Shown here one piece after another: positions 17,760-25,222 of a DNA stretch of 64,000 nt. Each line of letters starts with the position of its first letter. Within the stretch, counting starts at the first letter, position 1. Under the pieces are notes generated by a model that saw only the letters and a list, made by a program, of their open reading frames with translations, made no database searches and was not told the DNA's origin. Position numbers and translations under genes: made by a program. Source of the DNA: Leptolyngbya sp. Heron Island J. Lineage in GTDB: Bacteria > Cyanobacteriota > Cyanobacteriia > Phormidesmidales > Phormidesmidaceae. The stretch lies in NCBI RefSeq assembly GCF_000482245.1, contig NZ_AWNH01000012.1, forward strand, positions 124,001-188,000, given 5' to 3'.

Positions 17760-19418
17760 ATGGATTCTGTGACTACCTCTGAAGCACTAACACCTCTGCT
17801 CATCACCCTGCGGAAAGCTGTGGGGCTTTTAGACAACAACAATGCCGAGCTTAAAAGCGATGTGTTAGGCCAGTGCGATCGCATCTCTAATCCTTCCCTA
17901 CGCATCACTGTTTTTGGTCCCTTTAACTACGGTAAATCTACCCTCCTTAACGCACTACTGGGTGAAAAAGCCCTGCCCATTGACTTGGTACCGACTACGG
18001 GAGCAGCAATTACAGTCACCTATGGCACTGAACTAACCAGCTGTATTACCCTGACGGATGGCCAAGTGCTGAAAGAAGCCGGTACAGATCTGTTACAGCG
18101 CTACGCCACCCTGGATGAACAACGCCACATGCGTCAAGAGGTGGCTGCCGTTGCGGTGGAATGCCCTCATCCATTTTTACGGACGGGAGTGGAGCTGGTG
18201 GACCTACCCGGTACCGACGATCGCGAAGCGCAAAACAACCTGGTTTACGCCAAGCTACAAGAGACCGATGTGGTCATCCAGCTACTGGACGGTCGGAAGT
18301 TGATGACCCTGGCCGAGCGTGAACATTTGCGAGATTGGCTGATGGAGCGAGGCATCACCACGGTGTTATTTGTGGTGAATTTTCTCAATTTGATGGAGCC
18401 TGAGGAACGCAAACAGGTGATGTATCGCCTGCGGTTTTTGGCCCAGGACTTTCGCTCCACCCTACCGGACGGTGTCAGCAACCTCTACGCGGTAGATGCT
18501 CTACCGGCACTGCGAGCGCGGCTCAAGGGCGATATGGCTGCAGCCACCCAATCCGGACTACCCGCATTAGAATCGGCTTTGCAGACGCTGGTGCAGTTGC
18601 GAATGCCTCAACTGTCTACCCACCGTATGACCCGGCTATTGCCGTTGATGCCTAAGGTGCAGCAGGCTCTGCAACAACAGTTAAAGAGCTTAGAAACTCC
18701 ATCGCCAGATAGCCGTCGCGCGGCGATTCAACAACGGGCTCAGACGCTAATCCAAGAGGGTTTTCAGCAGAGTATGGCTGAACTACAAGACTGGCTGCGC
18801 TTAAGGAATTTGTTGAATCAATATCAGCACAGTTTTGCGGTTGCGCTGCAGGCAGGAACTGCATTTCAATGGTTAGAAGAGTCTCTGCAGCCGGTGTGGA
18901 AACAAAAAAAACGGGCGGTGGTGGAATGGGTGTATAAAGCCTGTGATTTTTTTGAACAACCGCGTCCGGTGGATTTGTGGGTGAGCTGGCAGCTGCCTGA
19001 TGATTCTGTTCAGGCAGTACCGGAACCGGAACAACCATCGGGGAAAAAAGAGGAGGGAATGGCTCCGGTTGCGATCGCAACTGGTCTCGGCTGGGTGTTG
19101 GGAGGCCCGATGGGAGCCGCTGTTTTGGGTGGAGCCAGTCACCTGATTAATCGGTCCGGGCGGAAGCCATCTGCCCAGCCAGAACCAACTGTTTCAGCTG
19201 ATCTCAGTCGTGAAGCGGCTCGGAGTTATCTAGCTCATTTTTCGGAAACTGCGCTGGCCGCTCTACATAATTACCAAAAAACCACCCGACCTATTCTTTA
19301 CCAGTCTGTTGCTAAGCCAGCATCGCAACAGCAGCGGATTGGCCAACAAACGCTGTTGGAAAATACTCTGGTGGAATTGCAACAGCTAAAAGCCCAGTTG
19401 AAGAATTTTGGGAGCTAA
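17760..19418 (+). CDS. Dynamin-like GTPase, divergent short partner
   Basis: This 552-residue protein has a dynamin-type GTPase head: G1 GPFNYGKS (53-60), G2 Thr near 79-80 (VPTTGAA), G3 DLPGTDD (148-154). The G4 position reads NFLN (207-210) instead of (N/T)KxD, so guanine recognition may be weakened. A helical stalk follows, then a glycine-rich hydrophobic hairpin (IATGLGWVLGGPMGAAVLGG, around 438-457) for membrane contact, and a final helix. It is only distantly related to the preceding GTPase. Ten bases separate the two genes, indicating co-translation. Paired bacterial dynamins often work as hetero-oligomers; a similar role here is inferred. It ends 22 bases from the stop of the convergent TIR gene. 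Confidence 0.86.
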   Translation: MDSVTTSEALTPLLITLRKAVGLLDNNNAELKSDVLGQCDRISNPSLRITVFGPFNYGKSTLLNALLGEKALPIDLVPTTGAAITVTYGTELTSCITLTDGQVLKEAGTDLLQRYATLDEQRHMRQEVAAVAVECPHPFLRTGVELVDLPGTDDREAQNNLVYAKLQETDVVIQLLDGRKLMTLAEREHLRDWLMERGITTVLFVVNFLNLMEPEERKQVMYRLRFLAQDFRSTLPDGVSNLYAVDALPALRARLKGDMAAATQSGLPALESALQTLVQLRMPQLSTHRMTRLLPLMPKVQQALQQQLKSLETPSPDSRRAAIQQRAQTLIQEGFQQSMAELQDWLRLRNLLNQYQHSFAVALQAGTAFQWLEESLQPVWKQKKRAVVEWVYKACDFFEQPRPVDLWVSWQLPDDSVQAVPEPEQPSGKKEEGMAPVAIATGLGWVLGGPMGAAVLGGASHLINRSGRKPSAQPEPTVSADLSREAARSYLAHFSETALAALHNYQKTTRPILYQSVAKPASQQQRIGQQTLLENTLVELQQLKAQLKNFGS

Positions 19419-19440
19419 GGAGGGAGTAATCGTCTGATAT

Positions 19441-20511
19441 CTAGGGTTCTGCACGATATTGCATATATCGATAGTATTTTGGATAACTATCAAGTCGCAC
19501 ATGCAACCAAGCAACGCCTCCTCCGGCTACAGAGATCCATAATGGTTTAGAGCTAAGCCTTTGCTTCACACATCTTCCTAACATTCTCCATAATGCATGC
19601 TGCTGAATTTCTGGTGCATTTCGTAAAAATGCAGCGAGGTTAGTATAATCCACGTCGGTTTTGCATGGAGATGGCACCACTAATAATGCATCCTTGCCGA
19701 GATTGTCGAATGCAATAACTCCATTATCACCGGCATCAACATTAAAGTATTGAGCATAAGTTTCCCGGTCAGGGGACCCAAATCGTTTTGGCAGGCTTAA
19801 AAGCACAAACTCAAAAGGACGATTGAGATGATTACTTGTAATGGGCGGAGTTTCCCATACGTAGGAAGAAAGCCCTGAATCATAAAGTAAAGAACGGAAG
19901 AAACTCCTGAACTGGTCATCATGAATCCAGCGTTCAATTACGTCGTTATAAGATAGAAGTTCATCTTTCTCATGGATCTGAAATCTAAGCGTATTGCCCT
20001 TGTTGTAAGATTCTCTAATTCCTCTGAAAGGGCCTTTGTCAATATATGTAGGAATAGTTAGAGACTCCAATTTGTTAATAAGATTTGTCAAATGGGGATG
20101 GAAGTCGCGACCGGAATCTACTGCAAAGGCATTCTTCCTAGATAGTCGCTTGAGTGATTCTGGAAGTTGATCTGTGCCGGGCATAAAAGCTCCGCCAATT
20201 AGCACAGGTATCAAATGAACCCCTCTATTGAGAGCACTCTGTATCTCTGCTTTTACAAAGTCTTCTTTTTCCTCTTCGCGGACTTTTAACTCTGTCAGCC
20301 AATCAGGACCAATTATTGCCAGTAGGGCATCTGCCTGTGCTATCTGTTCAAAGATAAATTCGTCAAATTCACGACCTACAGGAATCGTCTGGATATCAAG
20401 GAAGACATTCGATTCACCAAAATGAGCGATCAACCTGTCGGCTATTCGCCCCACAAATATATCAGCATGCCCCCCTACATCAGCTCTCCGGTACGAAATA
20501 AAGATACGCAT
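19441..20511 (-). CDS. TIR domain protein with C-terminal DUF6940-like domain
   Basis: This 356-residue protein has an N-terminal TIR domain (1-150): it starts MRIFISYRRADVGGHA, has a BB-loop region NVFLDIQTIPVGREF, then ALLAIIGPDW, and the helix DFVKAEIQSAL where Glu89 matches the catalytic glutamate of NAD-cleaving TIR enzymes. The C-terminal ~190 residues carry LAAFLRNAPEIQQHALWR and GGGVAWLHVRLDSYPKYY, which I associate with DUF6940, of unknown function. TIR domains in bacteria often deplete NAD or make nucleotide signals in phage defence; whether this one does is inference. The frame is open 35 codons upstream, but the TIR fold begins at the ATG used here. It is convergent with the dynamin pair. 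Confidence 0.85.
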   Translation of the reverse strand: MRIFISYRRADVGGHADIFVGRIADRLIAHFGESNVFLDIQTIPVGREFDEFIFEQIAQADALLAIIGPDWLTELKVREEEKEDFVKAEIQSALNRGVHLIPVLIGGAFMPGTDQLPESLKRLSRKNAFAVDSGRDFHPHLTNLINKLESLTIPTYIDKGPFRGIRESYNKGNTLRFQIHEKDELLSYNDVIERWIHDDQFRSFFRSLLYDSGLSSYVWETPPITSNHLNRPFEFVLLSLPKRFGSPDRETYAQYFNVDAGDNGVIAFDNLGKDALLVVPSPCKTDVDYTNLAAFLRNAPEIQQHALWRMLGRCVKQRLSSKPLWISVAGGGVAWLHVRLDSYPKYYRYMQYRAEP

Positions 20512-20710
20512 TTCAGAATTCTTCAGTCTGTAGGTTGGGTTGAAACAAAACCAATATTTTCGCCGTTTGTCCCATCTCTCATCAACCCAACAAATCTGAC
20601 CGATCATTGTCCACATTTTGGGTGTAAGCGTTATCGGTTGACCATGTTGGGTTTATTGAGGAATCTAAAGGACACGAGAGATTTAGGTGGGGAGTACCCA
20701 CGTTTACCAA

Positions 20711-21073
20711 TTATTGAACGTCAGACCCTGGCGGTGGCAATGTAATTGTCTTATCCACCTCAACGGAGTCCACACCGGCTACCTCAGATAGTGAAGACAT
20801 CTTGTCCGAGTCCACTGAACCCGTCACAATGCCCAGGGTCGACATGGTTTGATCCACACTTAACCCTGATGCCTTTAGCTGCTCAGCAACCTGATCGATT
20901 TGCTCTAGGTGAGCGTCATCAATTGATATTGTCACCTGTACCTTGCTCATATCTGCTCCTGGGTTTGCATCAACAATATCTGATCCACTGGGCGAACAGC
21001 TTAACAAGCCCATTGTTGCTATGACAATAATTAGCCAATGAATCAATTGCCTAGGCCACCTAGAGTGTCTCAT
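20711..21073 (-). CDS. Lipoprotein with peptidase-inhibitor I9-like domain
   Basis: This 120-residue protein has a lipoprotein signal (lipobox GLLSC, lipidated Cys26) and a small ferredoxin-like I9-type domain (KVQVTISIDDAHLEQIDQVA to VDSVEVDKTITLPPPGSDVQ). Similar small cyanobacterial proteins, often misnamed ketohydroxyglutarate aldolase, resemble subtilase propeptides. It lies directly downstream of a subtilase gene on the same strand, 82 bases apart, so it probably acts as a stand-alone propeptide-like inhibitor or chaperone for that enzyme. The ATG at 21073 fits the signal peptide better than one 51 bases upstream. Lipidation would place it at the outer face of the plasma membrane or on the outer membrane. 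Confidence 0.78.
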   Translation of the reverse strand: MRHSRWPRQLIHWLIIVIATMGLLSCSPSGSDIVDANPGADMSKVQVTISIDDAHLEQIDQVAEQLKASGLSVDQTMSTLGIVTGSVDSDKMSSLSEVAGVDSVEVDKTITLPPPGSDVQ

Positions 21074-21155
21074 AGTCCTATGGCTGTTGCGGATCTTTGC
21101 CAAGGTTAACGCAAAGATCTGCAACGAACCTTACTAAATATGCAACCGTACGGCT

Positions 21156-22436
21156 CTAGAACAAAGGGGCTTGTGCCAGACCGATGCCCACATCAGTGCC
21201 AGGGAGTACCATGCGCTGAGCATCGCGCATTAGCCAGGCCCAAAGCTCCATGCCTCGTGCTCCAGTTGCTTCAGCATAGAGAGCGGCAATGCCAGCCACG
21301 TGGGGTGTGGCCATGCTAGTACCGCTAATCGTATTGTAGCGCTCAGGCATGGGCCAGGTGGAATATACGTCTACACCCGGTGCGGCAATATCCACCTGAC
21401 CACCGTCTAGGTTGATGCTGCTGTTAGAGAAGAATCCCATCTGCAGCTTGTTATCTAGAGCACCTACGGCCATCAAGGATGGCGCATTGGCCGGATAACC
21501 CACGGGCTTGATCTCGCCGCGGTCACGTCGGCTTTCATTTCCTGCAGCCGCAATGATCAAGGAGCCGCGCTTTAATGCCCGATGGCCCACCCGTTCATAG
21601 ATGGGTGAGTAGGTATCGCCTGGTTGGGTAGGCGCTCCTAAGGACATGGAAATCACGGCGCAGTTATTATTGACCGCCCATTCAATGCCCGCCAGAATAC
21701 CACTATCGGAGCCGGAACCACGGTTGCTCAGCACTTTGCCTGCATAAATCTCGGCATTGTAAGCAACACCATAACGAGGCAGTGTTGGCGGGTCCATGGG
21801 ACCACAGGCTGTACCAATACAGTGGGTACCGTGGCCGTTACCGTCTTGTACGTCCTCGCCCCTGATGAAAGAGCGGCTGCGAATCATACGACCGGCAAAG
21901 TCAGGGTGGTTCAGGTCTAAACCGGTATCCAATACGGCGATCCTAATACCCAGACCGCTATAGGATGTATCGACTACCTTAGTTGCCTGCAATCCCCAGG
22001 TGTTTTTACAATCCTTAAATTCCACCGGCTCACCCTTGCGAGTACGAGCGGCCTGCATGGCTTGATCGGGTTCTGCTTGCTCATACAGGTGATTGGTGGC
22101 ATCACGATAGCCCCGGAGATACTCCCCGGACAGTCCTTGCCCCAGGGCATACACTACTCGCTCTGGCTGAATGGCTAAAACGTTGCTACTGGCTGCCGCA
22201 CTGGCTCGTACTGACTGAGCCTGATCGGGGTCAAGGGGAACAACAGCGACGCCTAGATCATCAAAGACGGAGGCATTGGGGCTATCGAGTTCTTCAGTTG
22301 TAAAGGCATGATCTTCAAAATCTGCGGCTCTAGCCACACCTTGAATGCCGGTTGCACTGGAGAGTGCTTGAATGCCAGCACCTAAGTCTTCGTCAGGCAG
22401 CAGTACCAGATAACGCCCTGTGGTTTCAATAGACAT
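21156..22436 (-). CDS. Subtilisin-like serine peptidase (family S8)
   Basis: This 426-residue subtilase has the full triad: Asp170 in IAVLDTGLDLNHPDF, His202 in NGHGTHCIGT and Ser374 in SGTSMATPHVAG, with oxyanion Asn300 in AAAGNES. The N-terminal ~100 residues resemble an I9 propeptide (RYLVLLPDEDLGAGIQAL). No classical signal peptide precedes it, so it may stay inside the cell or leave by another route. A good ribosome binding site (AAGGTG) lies 6 bases before the ATG. It heads a two-gene unit with the I9-like lipoprotein. Family assignment is secure; the substrate is unknown. Confidence 0.92.
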   Translation of the reverse strand: MSIETTGRYLVLLPDEDLGAGIQALSSATGIQGVARAADFEDHAFTTEELDSPNASVFDDLGVAVVPLDPDQAQSVRASAAASSNVLAIQPERVVYALGQGLSGEYLRGYRDATNHLYEQAEPDQAMQAARTRKGEPVEFKDCKNTWGLQATKVVDTSYSGLGIRIAVLDTGLDLNHPDFAGRMIRSRSFIRGEDVQDGNGHGTHCIGTACGPMDPPTLPRYGVAYNAEIYAGKVLSNRGSGSDSGILAGIEWAVNNNCAVISMSLGAPTQPGDTYSPIYERVGHRALKRGSLIIAAAGNESRRDRGEIKPVGYPANAPSLMAVGALDNKLQMGFFSNSSINLDGGQVDIAAPGVDVYSTWPMPERYNTISGTSMATPHVAGIAALYAEATGARGMELWAWLMRDAQRMVLPGTDVGIGLAQAPLF

Positions 22437-22864
22437 AATTCACCTTTAGTTGCGGAAAGTGGTCTTGAGATGCGATTCGAGATGCAGTCTGTTACATCCA
22501 GGTGCACACTTAGCTCCATACAACTTGCCAAGAAACCATTACGGAACAGCTCAAATAAAATGTGAATTTAAGAATAACTCTATAGAAATGTGCTGGTTAA
22601 GAATAGTCAACAATTATCTGAATTAGTCGATTCTTAGTTAGAATTTTCGATTTTTCAGCGTTTTTGAGAGTCTCTAACCTGTTTTAAAAAGTGTTTTTTG
22701 TTTAGTTTTGTTATCTGTTCCATGGTGATAACAAGATTTAAAATATGTAGGATTAAATTTATTGTTTTAAATGTGGGTGATTACTCACTATTGTTGGCTG
22801 TTTCTTTGCCAAGATCATGACAGGCTGATTGAGATAGCAAAGAGCAAGAGTAACAATCTCTCTG
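22437..22864. other. A/T-rich intergenic region
   Basis: About 430 strongly A/T-rich bases lie upstream of the subtilase gene and downstream of the membrane protein gene, both on the minus strand. The subtilase promoter should lie here. No coding frame or long perfect inverted repeat was found. Confidence 0.5.
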
Positions 22865-23458
22865 CTACGGCCTATTGCTTAATTCATGCTGCCACTGATG
22901 GTACGCCTGCAGTAGCCCTCGCTGTGTACACCAGAGGTAGAGAGCTGTAAGTACCCCCAAGCCTGCGGCTAGCATCCAGCGCTGAGTGTTAATGGCGGCC
23001 AGGGTCCAGGAGCCGACACCAAACGCAGCGCCGTAGGCACACAGGCTGCTGATCAGCGCGATCGCACTTCCACCCACCCGCTGTTTACCAGCAGTCCAAA
23101 ATCCGCAACTACCGCCAACAAACAGACCCACCACAGCGCCTGCGATCGCCCACACAGTATCTTGCTCGCTCAGTTGTCCAAAACTGTAAAAGCCCAGGAT
23201 AGCTAGGGACGCGGCCCCGCTAACCATGCCAGTCAGTCGACGGGGCAGACCCTGGAGAGACTGGATGCCAACGGCGGCTCCGGCAATAGCTAAAAACCCA
23301 CCTAAGGTGAGCGTTAAACCCCATTGGGGACTGCTGGGGGCCAACCCCAGAGCGCTAAAGACTAAGCTGCTAATGGCATGAAAGGTAAAAAGTGCGATCG
23401 CAATTAAACCAGCGGTATACGCTGTAGCCTGCCAGTTCCAGGAAGGACGGTATTTCAT
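22865..23458 (-). CDS. Six-helix membrane protein, function unknown
   Basis: This 197-residue hydrophobic protein has about six predicted membrane helices (for example AGLIAIALFTFHAISSLVF, GFLAIAGAAVGIQSL, IAGAVVGLFVGGSCGFWTAG, WMLAAGLGVLTALYLW) and short loops. Glycine and alanine enrichment suggests tightly packed helices. There are no recognised catalytic or transport motifs. It ends with a short polar tail. It sits alone between the subtilase upstream region and the divergent CDGSH gene. Confidence 0.7.
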   Translation of the reverse strand: MKYRPSWNWQATAYTAGLIAIALFTFHAISSLVFSALGLAPSSPQWGLTLTLGGFLAIAGAAVGIQSLQGLPRRLTGMVSGAASLAILGFYSFGQLSEQDTVWAIAGAVVGLFVGGSCGFWTAGKQRVGGSAIALISSLCAYGAAFGVGSWTLAAINTQRWMLAAGLGVLTALYLWCTQRGLLQAYHQWQHELSNRP

Positions 23459-23676
23459 CAGCGACTTAAGTGACGTTTCAGGATGACTGGGAATGAGAAT
23501 TAAATCAGGAAGCTGCCAGAGGCTGTTCTAGCTAGCGCCTCGACTACAGAGTAGCCTAAACCAACATTGATAGCGATTGTCGCATTTTAGATGACAATAC
23601 GTCCATTTAAATAACTATTGTCTTTTAATTTGGGATTGTTCACACTATAAGTGCAAACTTTGAGAGGAAATTTCCA

Positions 23677-23913
23677 ATGAGTGAACCAACGATTGTTGAT
23701 ACGAAACCAGTCGTCATGGAATTAGAACCTGGCGATTACTGGTGGTGCAGCTGTGGCAACTCTGGGAATCAGCCGTTTTGTGACGGTGCCCACAAGGGAA
23801 CAGAGTTTACCCCGGTTAAATTTACGATTGAGGAGAAAAAGACGGTTGCCCTGTGTCTATGTAAAAAGACCGATGGTCAACCCTTTTGTGATGGCACCCA
23901 TAGCAGTCTATAA
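23677..23913 (+). CDS. Double-CDGSH iron-sulfur protein
   Basis: This 78-residue protein has two CDGSH-type [2Fe-2S] motifs: Cys24, Cys26, Cys35, His39 (CSCGNSGNQPFCDGAH) and Cys60, Cys62, Cys71, His75 (CLCKKTDGQPFCDGTH). Each motif gives the 3Cys-1His ligand set of mitoNEET-like clusters. Small bacterial members are of uncertain role, with redox or cluster transfer proposed. A strong ribosome binding site (AGAGGA) precedes the ATG. The gene downstream starts 39 bases later and may be co-transcribed. Confidence 0.92.
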   Translation: MSEPTIVDTKPVVMELEPGDYWWCSCGNSGNQPFCDGAHKGTEFTPVKFTIEEKKTVALCLCKKTDGQPFCDGTHSSL

Positions 23914-23952
23914 AGGGCCGCTGTTTCAAGTGTTTTGATTGGATAAAAATCT

Positions 23953-24897
23953 ATGCCCCGTGGGAGTTTGGTGAAAAGAAGCGTGCTGTGGCTTGGGCTG
24001 TTAATGCCGCTGATGCTCTATGGCGTTGGTATTTGGCGTCGTCCTAGCCGCCAGGTCGTTACTCGCCAGCCACTCTTTCGGGGTATTGTGTACAGCCGTC
24101 ATATTGCCGATCACCCCCGACCTCAGGTGGCTCATGTCGTTGAGATTGATTTGACCACCCCTGGGCTAATTCCTTATGTGACGCCTGCCTATCAGCCGGT
24201 GGCTGAGATTGACCCGTTGGATTGGGAACGTCGAGAAACAATTGCCCGACGGACGTCTGAGGCGATTAAAGCTGAAGGGCTGCAGCTGGCGATTAATGCC
24301 AATTATTTTTTTCCATTTCGAGAAGTCACCCTGTGGAACTATCAGCCCCGTTCGGGTCAGTTGGCAAGTTTGGTGGGGTTAGCGATCGCAAATGGGAATA
24401 AGACATCGGCTGAGGACCCCCAGCGAGCAGCTATTTGTTTTTTAAACCAGCAAGCAACAATTCGTGGGGATAGTGCTTGTCCTCAGGAAACCCAGCAGGC
24501 AGTGGCCGGTAACTGGATGTTGCTGAACCAGGGCCAGCCCACCGAGACCGTACAACAACAACTCCCTAACGAAGACAACAAACCCTATTCCTATACCATT
24601 GCTGCCTTAGATGCGACGGGAACCCGTCTGTGGTTAGTGCTGATTGATGGCAAACAGCCTCTTTACAGCGAGGGGATGACGCTGGCGGAAGTGACGAGAT
24701 TTGTGCAGGCGTTGGGAGCTGATACGGCTCTGCAGCTGGATGGTGGCGGGTCGACAACGATTGCCATCGCAGCGGCTACCGGGCCACAGGTGTTGAATGC
24801 CCCGATTCATGCCAAAGTACCGGGCCAAGAACGGCCAGTGGCCAATCATCTGGGCTTTTTTGCTCAACCCTTAGACCCTGAAATCGATAACAACTAA
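23953..24897 (+). CDS. Phosphodiester glycosidase (NAGPA-like) family protein
   Basis: This 314-residue protein has an N-terminal signal anchor (VLWLGLLMPLMLYGVGIW) and a phosphodiester glycosidase domain: LQLAINANYFFPF near 111-123, then WLVLIDGK, EVTRFVQALGADTALQLDGGGSTT, and the closing GRPVANHLGFF-type end (ERPVANHLGFF). This family includes the lysosomal uncovering enzyme and bacterial exopolysaccharide-linked proteins; it cleaves or binds sugar phosphodiesters. It probably acts in the periplasm. No exopolysaccharide genes adjoin. No clear ribosome binding site precedes the ATG. Confidence 0.84.
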   Translation: MPRGSLVKRSVLWLGLLMPLMLYGVGIWRRPSRQVVTRQPLFRGIVYSRHIADHPRPQVAHVVEIDLTTPGLIPYVTPAYQPVAEIDPLDWERRETIARRTSEAIKAEGLQLAINANYFFPFREVTLWNYQPRSGQLASLVGLAIANGNKTSAEDPQRAAICFLNQQATIRGDSACPQETQQAVAGNWMLLNQGQPTETVQQQLPNEDNKPYSYTIAALDATGTRLWLVLIDGKQPLYSEGMTLAEVTRFVQALGADTALQLDGGGSTTIAIAAATGPQVLNAPIHAKVPGQERPVANHLGFFAQPLDPEIDNN

Positions 24898-25222
24898 AAA
24901 CGAGACGTTTGGTTGAGAGTTAGGCAGGGTGATAAAAGTAAAGTCCGTGTGAAGAGGATGCACCAGGGTTTTAGCCTCTAAATGCCGGGTTTTCAGGGAG
25001 CTTATGGTGCTAGTAATACACCAAGAATACGTCAGACTGTTGCCCTGATCTGACCCCCAGTGACGCCCAGTGGCCAGAGGTGATAGTGAGTCGCCAACAC
25101 ATAGTGCTTGTAGCATCAGCCCATGCAAGTTCGAAATTATGATTAAGTTTGGGCTGCATCAATCGTGATTGTTAGGCAGGCATCTTAATCTTGGAAGCGA
25201 ATTTGCTTATGCATACCTAACT
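24898..25222. other. Intergenic region, no recognised feature
   Basis: About 325 bases lie between two plus-strand genes. There is a short possible minus-strand frame but no ribosome binding site or protein-like composition. I see no terminator-grade hairpin and no clear promoter. Confidence 0.45.
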
